Of a DNA stretch of 64,000 nucleotides, positions 56,707 to 64,000 are shown piece by piece (within the stretch, counting starts at the first letter, position 1; each line of letters starts with the position of its first letter). Position numbers and translations under genes: made by a program. The notes under the pieces are model-generated. The model was given only the letters and a program-made list of their open reading frames with translations. It did not search any database and was not told the origin of the DNA. The DNA lies in the NCBI GenBank assembly GCA_035627375.1, contig DASPLX010000046.1, positions 62,001 through 126,000 on the forward strand, given 5' to 3'. The stretch is from DASPLX01 sp035627375. GTDB taxonomy: Bacteria > Pseudomonadota > Gammaproteobacteria > Burkholderiales > Burkholderiaceae_D.

Positions 56707-59535
56707 TTACAGCGTGCGGGCGACTTCCTGCACTTCGAACACCTCGAGCTGATCGCCTTCCTTGATGTCGTTGTAGTTCTTCAGCGACAGGCCGCACTCG
56801 AAGCCGGCCTTCACTTCCTTCACGTCATCCTTGAAGCGCTTGAGCGAATCGAGCTCGCCGGTCCAGATCACCACGTTGTCGCGCAACAAGCGGACCGATG
56901 CGCCGCGCTTGACCAGGCCGTCGAGCACGTAGCAACCGGCGATCGCGCCTACCTTGCTGACGTGGAATACCTGGCGAATCTCGACCAGGCCCAGCGCCTG
57001 CTCGCGCTTCTCGGGCGCCAGCATGCCGGACATCGCGGCCTTGATATCGTCCACCGCATCGTAAATGATGTTGTAGTAACGGATATCGATGCCGTTGGTC
57101 TCGGCCAGCTTGCGCGCGGAAGCGTCGGCGCGCGTGTTGAAGCCGATGATGACGGCTTTCGATGCCACCGCGAGGTTGACGTCCGATTCGGAAATGCCGC
57201 CGACGGCCGCATGCACGACTTGCACGCGCACTTCCTCGGTCGACAGCTTCTGCATCGTATGCACCAGCGCTTCCTGCGAACCCTGGACGTCGGCCTTGAT
57301 GATGAGCGGCAGGTTCTTGACTTCGCCTTCCGCCATCTGCTCGAACATGTTCTCGAGTTTCGCCGCTTGTTGCTTGGCCAGCTTGACGTCGCGGAACTTG
57401 CCCTGGCGGAACAAGGCGATTTCGCGCGCCTTGCGCTCGTCGGGCAGGACGACGACATCTTCGCCGGCCGCCGGCACTTCGGTCAGGCCCTGGATCTCGA
57501 CCGGAATCGAGGGGCCCGCTTCGGCGATGTTCTTGCCGTTCTCGTCGAGCATCGCGCGTACACGGCCGTAGGACGATCCCGCCAGCACGACGTCGCCGCG
57601 CTTCAAGGTACCGCCTTGCACCAGCACCGTCGCGACCGGGCCGCGTCCCTTGTCGAGTTTCGCCTCGATCACGAGGCCCTTGGCCGGAGCATCGACCGGC
57701 GCCGTCAATTCCAGCACTTCGGCTTGCAACAGCACGTTCTCGAGCAGGTCGTCGATCCCCTGGCCGGTCTTGGCCGAGACCGGAATGAACGGCGATTCGC
57801 CGCCGTAGGCTTCCGGCACGACTTGCTCGGCGATCAGTTCCTGCGTCACGCGATCGACATTGGTGCCCGGCTTGTCGATCTTGTTGATCGCCACCACCAG
57901 CGGCACTCCGGCGGCCTTTGCATGCGAGATCGCCTCCTTGGTCTGCGGCATCACGCCGTCGTCGGCAGCCACCACCAGGATGACGATGTCGGTCGCCTTC
58001 GCGCCGCGGGCGCGCATCGCGGTAAATGCTTCGTGACCCGGTGTATCGAGGAAGGTGATGATGCCGCGCGGCGTTTCGACGTGATAGGCGCCGATATGCT
58101 GCGTGATGCCGCCCGCTTCGCCGGCCGCCACTTTGGCGCGGCGGATATAGTCGAGCAGCGAGGTCTTGCCGTGGTCGACGTGGCCCATGACGGTCACGAC
58201 CGGCGCGCGCGGCAACGCCTCGGCATCGGTATGCTCCGTGCCTTCGGACAGCATCGCTTCCGGATCGTCGAGCTTCGCGGCATGCGCGCGATGGCCCATT
58301 TCCTCCACCACGATCATCGCGGTTTCCTGGTCGAGCACCTGGTTGATGGTGACCATCTGCCCCAGCTTCATCAACTGCTTGATGACCTCGGATGCCTTGA
58401 CCGCCATCTTGTGGGCCAGTTCGGCCACGGTGATGGTCTCCGGCACATGAACATCCTTGATGATGGCCTCGGTCGGTGCCTGGAAATTGCTTTCACGATC
58501 ATCATGGTGCGAACGGCGGCCCTTCGGACCGGCACGCCATCCGCTTTCGCGGCCGCCGGCAACCGTCGCTCCGCGCGTCTTCAAGCCGGCGCCGCGCTTC
58601 TTCGCGGCATCGTCCTGCCAAGTCGACGCGACGTTGGCCGACTTGATCGATTTCTTGTCGCCCGGCTTCTTGTCGTCTTTCTTGTCGGCCGGTTTCTTGT
58701 CGGCCGGCTTGTGCAACGTGCCTTCGGTAGCCTTCGCCACGGGCGCCGCCGGCGCCGGCTCCGGCGCCTTCATGACCTTGCGCGGCGCGCTCATCATGGC
58801 CTTGATCTGGGCGACTTCGTCGGCGACCGCCTTGCGCGCGCGCTCGGTGGCGGCAGCGCGTTCGGCGGCTTCCTTCTCCGCAGCCTCGCGCGCCGCCTGC
58901 TCGGCACGGCGCTTGGTCTCTTCATCGGCTAGGCGCTGCTGCTCCTGTTCGGCCGTTTCCTGGACTTTCGGCGTCGCGGCAGCCTTGGCCGCGGCTTCAG
59001 CGGCGGCCTTCTTCGCCTCTTCTTCGGCACGGCGCATGGCTTCGGCCTGCGCTTCCTTTTCGGCTTCCAGTCTCGCCAGGCGCTCCTGCTTCTCGCGCAA
59101 CTCGGCTTCCTGGCGCGCGATCAGCTCGGCCTGGCGGCGCGCTTCCTCTGCGCGGCGTGCGCGTTCCGCCTCGTCGATGACGGGTGCGGCCGGCGCCGCG
59201 GGTTTCGCGGCCACTTCCTCGGCCACCGGTTCGTCGCGCTTGATGAAGGTGCGCTTCTTGCGGACTTCCACTTGGATCGTGCGCGATTTGCCCGTGGCAT
59301 CCGCCTGCTTGATCTCGGTCGTCTCCTTGCGCGTCAGCGTGATTTTTTTCTTTTCGCCATCAGGCGCCGCGCCGTGCGAGCGGCGCAGATGATCGAGGAG
59401 CTTGTCCTTGTCTTCCTTCGACAGCGGGTCGGACGACGAACTCTTGATGACGCCGGCAGCGCGCAACTGCGTCAGCAGCAGATCCGCAGGCATCCTCAGT
59501 TCGGTGGCAAATTGGGCTACGTTGTTACTCGCCAT
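56707..59535 (-). CDS. infB: Translation initiation factor IF-2
   Basis: The 942-residue factor delivers initiator tRNA to the 30S subunit. The N-terminus (NNVAQFATELRMPADLLLTQ) is the IF2-N domain. A long Ala/Glu/Lys-rich charged coiled region spans about residues 110-310. The G domain from about 440 has GHVDHGKTSLLDYIRRAKV, DTPGHEAFTAMRARG and NKIDKPGTNVD, followed by the C-terminal domains (GCYVLDGLVKRGASVRLLRD, FECGLSLKNYNDIKEGDQLE). Typical operon position after nusA. Confidence 0.97.
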   Translation of the reverse strand: MASNNVAQFATELRMPADLLLTQLRAAGVIKSSSSDPLSKEDKDKLLDHLRRSHGAAPDGEKKKITLTRKETTEIKQADATGKSRTIQVEVRKKRTFIKRDEPVAEEVAAKPAAPAAPVIDEAERARRAEEARRQAELIARQEAELREKQERLARLEAEKEAQAEAMRRAEEEAKKAAAEAAAKAAATPKVQETAEQEQQRLADEETKRRAEQAAREAAEKEAAERAAATERARKAVADEVAQIKAMMSAPRKVMKAPEPAPAAPVAKATEGTLHKPADKKPADKKDDKKPGDKKSIKSANVASTWQDDAAKKRGAGLKTRGATVAGGRESGWRAGPKGRRSHHDDRESNFQAPTEAIIKDVHVPETITVAELAHKMAVKASEVIKQLMKLGQMVTINQVLDQETAMIVVEEMGHRAHAAKLDDPEAMLSEGTEHTDAEALPRAPVVTVMGHVDHGKTSLLDYIRRAKVAAGEAGGITQHIGAYHVETPRGIITFLDTPGHEAFTAMRARGAKATDIVILVVAADDGVMPQTKEAISHAKAAGVPLVVAINKIDKPGTNVDRVTQELIAEQVVPEAYGGESPFIPVSAKTGQGIDDLLENVLLQAEVLELTAPVDAPAKGLVIEAKLDKGRGPVATVLVQGGTLKRGDVVLAGSSYGRVRAMLDENGKNIAEAGPSIPVEIQGLTEVPAAGEDVVVLPDERKAREIALFRQGKFRDVKLAKQQAAKLENMFEQMAEGEVKNLPLIIKADVQGSQEALVHTMQKLSTEEVRVQVVHAAVGGISESDVNLAVASKAVIIGFNTRADASARKLAETNGIDIRYYNIIYDAVDDIKAAMSGMLAPEKREQALGLVEIRQVFHVSKVGAIAGCYVLDGLVKRGASVRLLRDNVVIWTGELDSLKRFKDDVKEVKAGFECGLSLKNYNDIKEGDQLEVFEVQEVARTL

Positions 59536-59586
59536 TCAGTCCTCTTTTCTAATAATGGCAGCACTGATGATAATGAGGCTTCCCGA

Positions 59587-61146
59587 TCACTTCGCTTCGC
59601 TCAGGCTCCAAGCCTTTGCTTGCAACGCCTTGGCGCGATCATCGTATTTCGCGTCGATGAGTTTCATTTCGTCATCGTTCACGTCGTCGAATTGAGTGTC
59701 GATCAGCTGACGCGCGCGGTCGGTCGGCAAGGCCAGGATCGCGCCGAATTCGTCATAGGCAAGACCGGCGAAGGCTTCCAGCGTCTTGATGCCGGCCAGA
59801 CCGAGCTTACCCGCCGTCACGCGGTCCATGCCGTCGAGATTGGCCAAGGCATCTTCCATGCCTTCCATGCCTTCCTCGGAAGCGATCGCCTCGGTCACCA
59901 GCGCATCGCGCGCGCGGTTGCGTAATTCATTGACCGTGTCTTCGTCAAACGATTCGATTTCGAGCATTTCGGAAATCGGCACATAGGCGATTTCTTCCAG
60001 GCTGGAAAAACCTTCCTCGATCAGGATGTCGGCCACTTCCTGGTCGACGTCGAGCTTTTCCATGAACAGGGCGCGCGTCGCCGCGGTTTCCGCCGCGTGC
60101 TTGTCGGCCGACTCCTCGGCGGTCATGATGTTGATCTGCCAGCCGGTCAGTTCCGACGCCAGACGCACGTTCTGGCCGCCGCGGCCGATGGCGATCGCGA
60201 GGTTCTCCTCGTCGACGACGACATCCATCGCATGCTTGTCTTCATCGACCACGATCGACGACACATTGGCCGGCGCCAGGGCGCCGATCACGAACTGGGC
60301 CGGGTCTTCCGACCACAAGACGATGTCGACGCGCTCACCGCCGAGTTCACCGGTCACGGCCTGGACGCGCGAACCGCGCATGCCGACGCAGGTGCCGATC
60401 GGATCGATGCGCTTGTCGTTGGTGTGCACGGCAATCTTCGCGCGCACGCCCGGATCGCGGGCCGCCGATTTGATTTCGAGCAAGCCTTGTTCGATCTCGG
60501 GGACTTCGAGCTCGAACAGCTTCATGATGAATTCCGGCGCCGTACGCGACAGGATCACTTGCGGGCCGCGCGCATTGCGGTCGATACGCAGGATGTAGGC
60601 GCGGACGCGATCGCCGATGCGCAGGTTTTCCTTCGGGATCATCTGATCGCGCGGCAGGCGCGCTTCGATCTTGCCGGATTCGACGATGGCGTCGCCGCGC
60701 TCCATGCGCTTGATCGTGCCGGTGACGAGCGAATCGCCGCGCGCCAGGAAGTCCTGCAGGATCTGCTCGCGCTCCGCATCGCGGATGCGCTGCAACACGA
60801 CCTGCTTGGTGTCTTGGGCGAAACGGCGGCCGAAATCGACCGACTCGATCGGCTCTTCGATGTAGTCGTCGACTTCGATGTCGGGAATCTGTTCCTTGGC
60901 TTCGAAGTGGAGGATTTCCTGGTCCGGCAACTGCAGGCCGGCATCGTCCGGCACCACGTGCCAGCGGCGATAGGATTCGAATTCGCCGGTTTCGCGATCG
61001 ATCGAGACGCGGATATCGACTTCGCCGTCATAACGTTTCTTGGTCGCCTGCGCAAGAGCATGTTCGAGCGCCCCGAAGACGATCTCTTTATCGACGTTTT
61101 TTTCTCGTGCCAGTGCATCGACCAGCAATAACACTTCGCGACTCAT
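59587..61146 (-). CDS. nusA: Transcription termination/antitermination factor NusA
   Basis: The 519-residue protein binds RNA polymerase and modulates pausing, termination and antitermination. The N-terminal domain is VDALAREKNVDKEIVFGALE. S1 and KH domains follow (GDAIVESGKIEARLPRDQMI, PIGTCVGMRGSRVQAVTGEL, NLAIAIGRGGQNVRLASELT). Two C-terminal acidic helix-hairpin repeats include EEGFSSLEEIAYVPISEML and LANLDGMDRVTAGKLGLAGI. ATG overlaps the rimP stop by 4 bp (ATGA). Confidence 0.97.
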   Translation of the reverse strand: MSREVLLLVDALAREKNVDKEIVFGALEHALAQATKKRYDGEVDIRVSIDRETGEFESYRRWHVVPDDAGLQLPDQEILHFEAKEQIPDIEVDDYIEEPIESVDFGRRFAQDTKQVVLQRIRDAEREQILQDFLARGDSLVTGTIKRMERGDAIVESGKIEARLPRDQMIPKENLRIGDRVRAYILRIDRNARGPQVILSRTAPEFIMKLFELEVPEIEQGLLEIKSAARDPGVRAKIAVHTNDKRIDPIGTCVGMRGSRVQAVTGELGGERVDIVLWSEDPAQFVIGALAPANVSSIVVDEDKHAMDVVVDEENLAIAIGRGGQNVRLASELTGWQINIMTAEESADKHAAETAATRALFMEKLDVDQEVADILIEEGFSSLEEIAYVPISEMLEIESFDEDTVNELRNRARDALVTEAIASEEGMEGMEDALANLDGMDRVTAGKLGLAGIKTLEAFAGLAYDEFGAILALPTDRARQLIDTQFDDVNDDEMKLIDAKYDDRAKALQAKAWSLSEAK

Positions 61147-61628
61147 GCTTTGCGACTCCTAAAATCCACTTTCGGCACCAAGCGTGCCTTGTCCACATCG
61201 GCCAGCGTAAACTCCAACATCGCCGGGCCGTCTTTACCTTCAAATTCGAGTTTCAGCTTGTCACCGTCCGGCGCGTGCAGCACGCCTTGGAACGATTTGC
61301 GGTTCGCCGCGCCCGGCATCGGCATGCGCAGCTTGACGGTCGCCTCATGCCCGGCGAAGCGGACGTAATCGGCGACCTTTTTGAGCGGACGATCGAGCCC
61401 GGGCGACGAGATTTCCAGCCTCTCGTAATCGACATTCTCCACGAGGAATACGTGCGACAGCTGATGGCTTACCTTTTCGCAATCCTCGACGGTGATCGCC
61501 TCGGCGGCCTCTCCTTGCTCTGCAAAGTCGATATACACCCGCAGCAAACCGCGGCCAGCCTGCTCGAAATCGACCAGTTCATAGCCCATGCCCGCCAGGG
61601 TTTTCTCTATCAGATCAAGCAAACGCAA
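61143..61628 (-). CDS. rimP: Ribosome maturation factor RimP (TTG start)
   Basis: The 161-residue protein assists 30S maturation. LLDLIEKTLAGMGYELVDFE is the typical N-terminus; VEDCEKVSHQLSHVF, YERLEISSPGLDRPLKKVAD and VDKARLVPKVDF follow. I place the start at TTG 61628, with GGAG 6 nt upstream, because homology begins there and the 35 codons upstream include the leader terminator. First gene of the nusA operon; promoter and terminator-like leader precede it. Confidence 0.93.
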   Translation of the reverse strand: MRLLDLIEKTLAGMGYELVDFEQAGRGLLRVYIDFAEQGEAAEAITVEDCEKVSHQLSHVFLVENVDYERLEISSPGLDRPLKKVADYVRFAGHEATVKLRMPMPGAANRKSFQGVLHAPDGDKLKLEFEGKDGPAMLEFTLADVDKARLVPKVDFRSRKA

Positions 61629-61686
61629 AACACTCTCCGCAAATACCGTCCGGCGGCCCGGACCGCCCGCGCAGAACCGGATCAAC

Positions 61687-61711
61687 AAAAAAAAAATGGG
61701 CATCTGCCCAT
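61687..61711 (-). terminator. Terminator-like hairpin in the rimP-nusA leader
   Basis: On the minus strand ATGGGC-AGAT-GCCCAT is followed directly by ten T residues. It lies about 70 nt downstream of the predicted start site and 59 nt before the rimP TTG, so it can terminate transcripts before the operon, allowing attenuation. It also has a short U-tract on the other strand. Confidence 0.75.
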
Positions 61712-61786
61712 CTCTTTTTATCGTTCCAGCCACTTGTAGCAGGCCCCACGAAAGCCGCCGTGGACGTGACTTTTGTTAACTACGAA

Positions 61787-61815
61787 ATTATAAACGATCA
61801 GGGACAATGCCGCAA
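61787..61815 (-). promoter_or_regulatory. Sigma-70 promoter of the rimP-nusA-infB operon
   Basis: On the minus strand TTGCGG (61815-61810) and a perfect TATAAT (61792-61787) are separated by exactly 17 bp. The predicted start site is near 61780, about 150 nt before the rimP start. It is the best sigma-70 promoter I see in the window. Confidence 0.78.
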
Positions 61816-61893
61816 TGACAGAGTGCGGCAGGCAATGCTGCCAGCCCCTCGGAACCGACCGCCGAGAGGGCTCAAATCATTACCTCGAAGCAA

Positions 61894-63381
61894 TTATCCG
61901 CGAGGACGGCGACGCGGCATGCCCGGTAATGCATGACCAGCATGACTGTGGCTGCCGCCGCGTCCGGAGCCCGCATTGCGACGCGGCTGCCCCATCCCGG
62001 CGAAACCGAGCGCGGTCTGCAGCGGATCCGGCTGGCGCGCACGCGCCTTCGCCTTGCCTTGCTGCTGCTGCTTGCCTTGGCCGCCACGGCGATTGCCGCT
62101 CGTTTCGGACGCATTACCGCCCTTCTTTGCATTCTTTTCGAGGCCGCTGAGGGCGAGCAGATCGCGCACGGCATGCTCGTCGAGCTCCTCCCAGCGGCCG
62201 CGCTTGAGGCCGCGCGGCAGCGTCATCGCGCCGTAACGCGTGCGGATCAGGCGCGACACGGTCAAGCCGACGGCTTCGAACATGCGGCGCACCTCGCGGT
62301 TGCGCCCCTCGCCGATGGTGACCCGGTACCACTTGTTGGCACCCTCGCCTCCGCCGTCGGCGATTCTCGAGAATTGCGCGAGACCGTCTTCGAGCTCGAC
62401 GCCGGCCAGCAATTTCTGGCGCATACCTTCCTCGAGCTCGCCGAGCGTGCGGACGGCATACTCGCGCTCGATGCTGTAGCGCGGGTGCATGAGGCGGTTG
62501 GCAAGATCTCCAGAGGTCGTAAACAGCAGCAGGCCCTCGGTATTGAAATCGAGACGACCGACCGCCAGCCACTTGCCGGTCTTGATCGGAGGCAGATGAT
62601 CGAACACCGAAGGACGGCCCTCCGGATCCTCGTGACTGACGATTTCACCGGCCGGCTTGTGGTACACGAGCACGCGCGGCGGCTTCTTGCTGACCTTACG
62701 CTGGATCGGCTTGCCGTTGATGCGCACCAGATCGGTCGGCAGAATGCGCTGCCCGATATGGGCGGGCTCGCCATTGACCGACACCCGGCCGGCGATAATC
62801 AACTCTTCCATGTCGCGACGCGATCCCAAGCCGGCCTCGGCGAGCACCTTGTGCAACTTCGGCGCATCGTCCTCCGCCGTCAGATCGCGGCGGACATTCT
62901 TTGCCGGCCGATTGTCGCGACGAGCATCCGCTCCGCCGGCCTGTGTATCGTATTCATCCGAAGTGACGAACGAGAATACATCATCCGCGTTGTCGGCCTT
63001 GCCGCGCGACTGCCCGCCCTTGGCGCCGGCGGGCTGCTTGCCGCGCTGCTGCTTTTGCCCGGCCTTTTGCGCGCGCCCCTGCTCGCCCTTGGCCCGATTG
63101 CCGCGCTCCTTGCGCTCCGGCACCGCGCCCGCTCCACCCTCGGCTTGCGCGACGTCGGCGTTGTCCACCTCCGGCGCATCCGGGTTGCCAGCGGCCGTCT
63201 TGCGTTCGTTGCGCGGCGCACTGCGCGCGCGCCGCAGGCTACGCGGGCCTCGCACGCCTCGCTTGGCAGGCTTCTCCTGGCCGGCCTCGCCGGTGGATGC
63301 CGCATCCTGCTCTTGCGCCGGTTCCGATGAAACAGAGGGGGGCGCCGTTACCGGCGCGTCGTTAGACGTTGGAAATGTCAT
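61894..63381 (-). CDS. rluB: 23S rRNA pseudouridine synthase RluB-type with long basic tails
   Basis: The 495-residue protein has a central RsuA/RluB core. Its S4 domain is APKLHKVLAEAGLGSRRDME followed by IIAGRVSVNGEPAHIG. The catalytic Asp is in VGRLDFNTEGLLLFTTSGDL, and NREVRRMFEAVGLTVSRLIR follows. About 150 low-complexity, Lys/Arg/Glu-rich residues precede the core and about 80 Gly/Gln/Arg-rich residues follow it. It isomerises U2605 of 23S rRNA in E. coli (RluB). ATG 63381 overlaps scpB by 20 bp; the frame is open further upstream. Confidence 0.93.
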   Translation of the reverse strand: MTFPTSNDAPVTAPPSVSSEPAQEQDAASTGEAGQEKPAKRGVRGPRSLRRARSAPRNERKTAAGNPDAPEVDNADVAQAEGGAGAVPERKERGNRAKGEQGRAQKAGQKQQRGKQPAGAKGGQSRGKADNADDVFSFVTSDEYDTQAGGADARRDNRPAKNVRRDLTAEDDAPKLHKVLAEAGLGSRRDMEELIIAGRVSVNGEPAHIGQRILPTDLVRINGKPIQRKVSKKPPRVLVYHKPAGEIVSHEDPEGRPSVFDHLPPIKTGKWLAVGRLDFNTEGLLLFTTSGDLANRLMHPRYSIEREYAVRTLGELEEGMRQKLLAGVELEDGLAQFSRIADGGGEGANKWYRVTIGEGRNREVRRMFEAVGLTVSRLIRTRYGAMTLPRGLKRGRWEELDEHAVRDLLALSGLEKNAKKGGNASETSGNRRGGQGKQQQQGKAKARARQPDPLQTALGFAGMGQPRRNAGSGRGGSHSHAGHALPGMPRRRPRG

Positions 63382-64000
63382 TGTTCGATTCTTCGTTGAT
63401 CTGATGATCGGACGCAGCCTGCGAACTCGTCTCCGGCGCCGGATCATGGGAAAGGGCCGCTTCGTCTTCGACGGCGGCGGAACTTGTATCGACAGCAACG
63501 GCCCCAATGGGTTCGCCCTGCTGCTTCGAATCTTCTATAAATGCCTCTGCCGCCTCCCGCATGGCCGCCGCATCGGCGGCATTACCGTTCTCGGCAGCCG
63601 ACGGCTCAGACTCTGCCTCGGGCGATGCGTCTTCGCTTTGCGCATCGTCAGCAAAAACGATCACCTCTTGCCCGAGACTCGCCTCCAACCCCGCCCCCAG
63701 CGCTTGCATTTCCGGCACTGCGCCAGGCGGCGCATCTTCCTTCGCAACCTGCTGCAACGGCGGCAATTGATCGAGAGAAGTCAGTCCGAGATCGTCGAGA
63801 AACTGCTTGGTCGTCGCGAACAAAGACGGGCGCCCCGGAACGTCGCGATGACCGACGGCCTCGATCCACCCCCGATCCTCCAGCATCTTGATCGTCTGCG
63901 AATTGACGGTCACGCCGCGAATCTCTTCGATGTCGCCGCGCGTCACCGGCTGTCGATAAGCAATGATGGCCAGCGTCTCAAGCGTTGCGCGCGTATATTT
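63362..64000 (-). CDS. scpB: Segregation and condensation protein ScpB (5' end beyond window)
   Basis: The visible 212 codons run in from the right edge. TLETLAIIAYRQPVTRGDIE, followed by EIRGVTVNSQTIKMLEDRGW and GRPSLFATTKQFLDDLGL, is the ScpB winged-helix signature. ScpB binds ScpA and SMC in chromosome condensation. About the last 130 residues are an acidic, low-complexity tail, longer than usual. The true start lies outside the window. Confidence 0.94.
   Translation of the reverse strand, partial: KYTRATLETLAIIAYRQPVTRGDIEEIRGVTVNSQTIKMLEDRGWIEAVGHRDVPGRPSLFATTKQFLDDLGLTSLDQLPPLQQVAKEDAPPGAVPEMQALGAGLEASLGQEVIVFADDAQSEDASPEAESEPSAAENGNAADAAAMREAAEAFIEDSKQQGEPIGAVAVDTSSAAVEDEAALSHDPAPETSSQAASDHQINEESNNDISNV

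Noticed and set aside
55594..58932. 1112-residue open frame antisense to infB and rbfA
   Set aside because: It is a shadow of GC-rich coding DNA. The opposite strand encodes complete infB, rbfA and part of truB with all motifs, and the antisense product shows no domain.
1..64000. tRNA or rRNA genes, insertion sequences, integrases, attachment sites, prophage genes
   Set aside because: None recognised on either strand; no transposase- or integrase-like motifs or cloverleaf-like sequences were seen by eye.

Overview
The window is GC-rich chromosomal DNA from a betaproteobacterium, most likely Burkholderiales and probably Oxalobacteraceae-like. The main support is the housekeeping block at the right end, read leftwards: scpB - rluB - rimP - nusA - infB - rbfA - truB - typA. 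This is a typical Burkholderiales order, and the protein sequences agree with it. Family-level placement is inference. I see no rRNA, tRNA, CRISPR array or insertion sequence.

Layout. 1-4.2 kb: an AraC-type regulator cut by the left edge, and a very large secreted TPR-like protein of clearly lower GC. 4.4-8.7 kb: a leftward run of small lipoprotein, FAD/Rieske oxidoreductase, phosphoribosyltransferase and erythromycin-esterase-like protein. 8.7-12.6 kb: a translationally coupled glycan operon (carbamoyltransferase, family 9 glycosyltransferase, UDP-glucuronate-decarboxylase-like SDR). 12.9-14.9 kb: MscS channel, membrane protein and PRC-barrel protein. 15-18.2 kb: pirin, DMT exporter, LysR regulator and an HbpS-like protein. 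18.3-23.3 kb: GT4, radical SAM and GT2 genes plus an Atm1-like ABC exporter. 23.4-28.9 kb: an SRPBCC-Hsp20 fusion, then a sucrose-phosphate-synthase-like GT, SDR, GmhB-like phosphatase and a second GT9. 28.9-38.6 kb: ordinary accessory metabolism (PLD, hemerythrin, ArsR, NIPSNAP, ABM, MocR/decarboxylase pair, VOC, two periplasmic binding proteins). 38.6-50.3 kb: a stress and envelope region (DUF421, two PRC-barrel proteins, a GT-UGM-like fusion, galU, a hybrid histidine kinase, an NtrC-type sigma-54 activator, BON and Ser/Thr/Gly-rich lipoproteins, SDR, DUF6496). 50.4-64 kb: dusA, an omega-aminotransferase and the translation/transcription block.

The main discovery candidate is regulatory. 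Reading the upstream regions by eye, I find sigma-54 (-24/-12) promoters, with GG and GC separated by exactly 10 nt, in front of up to twelve operons. Seven match 10-11 of 12 consensus bases (TGGCACG-N4-TTGCW). They precede the carbamoyltransferase, GT2-radical SAM-GT4, lipoprotein-Rieske, MscS, membrane protein, hemerythrin and PRC-barrel genes. Several are accompanied by an upstream element of the form GTAA-N3-TTAC, in two divergent regions as tandem copies 19 bp apart. A sigma-54 activator and a hybrid histidine kinase are encoded in the same region. I infer one RpoN-dependent regulon that co-expresses a carbamoylated surface glycan and envelope, mechanosensitive and stress proteins. The activator, its signal and the glycan structure are not shown by sequence alone.
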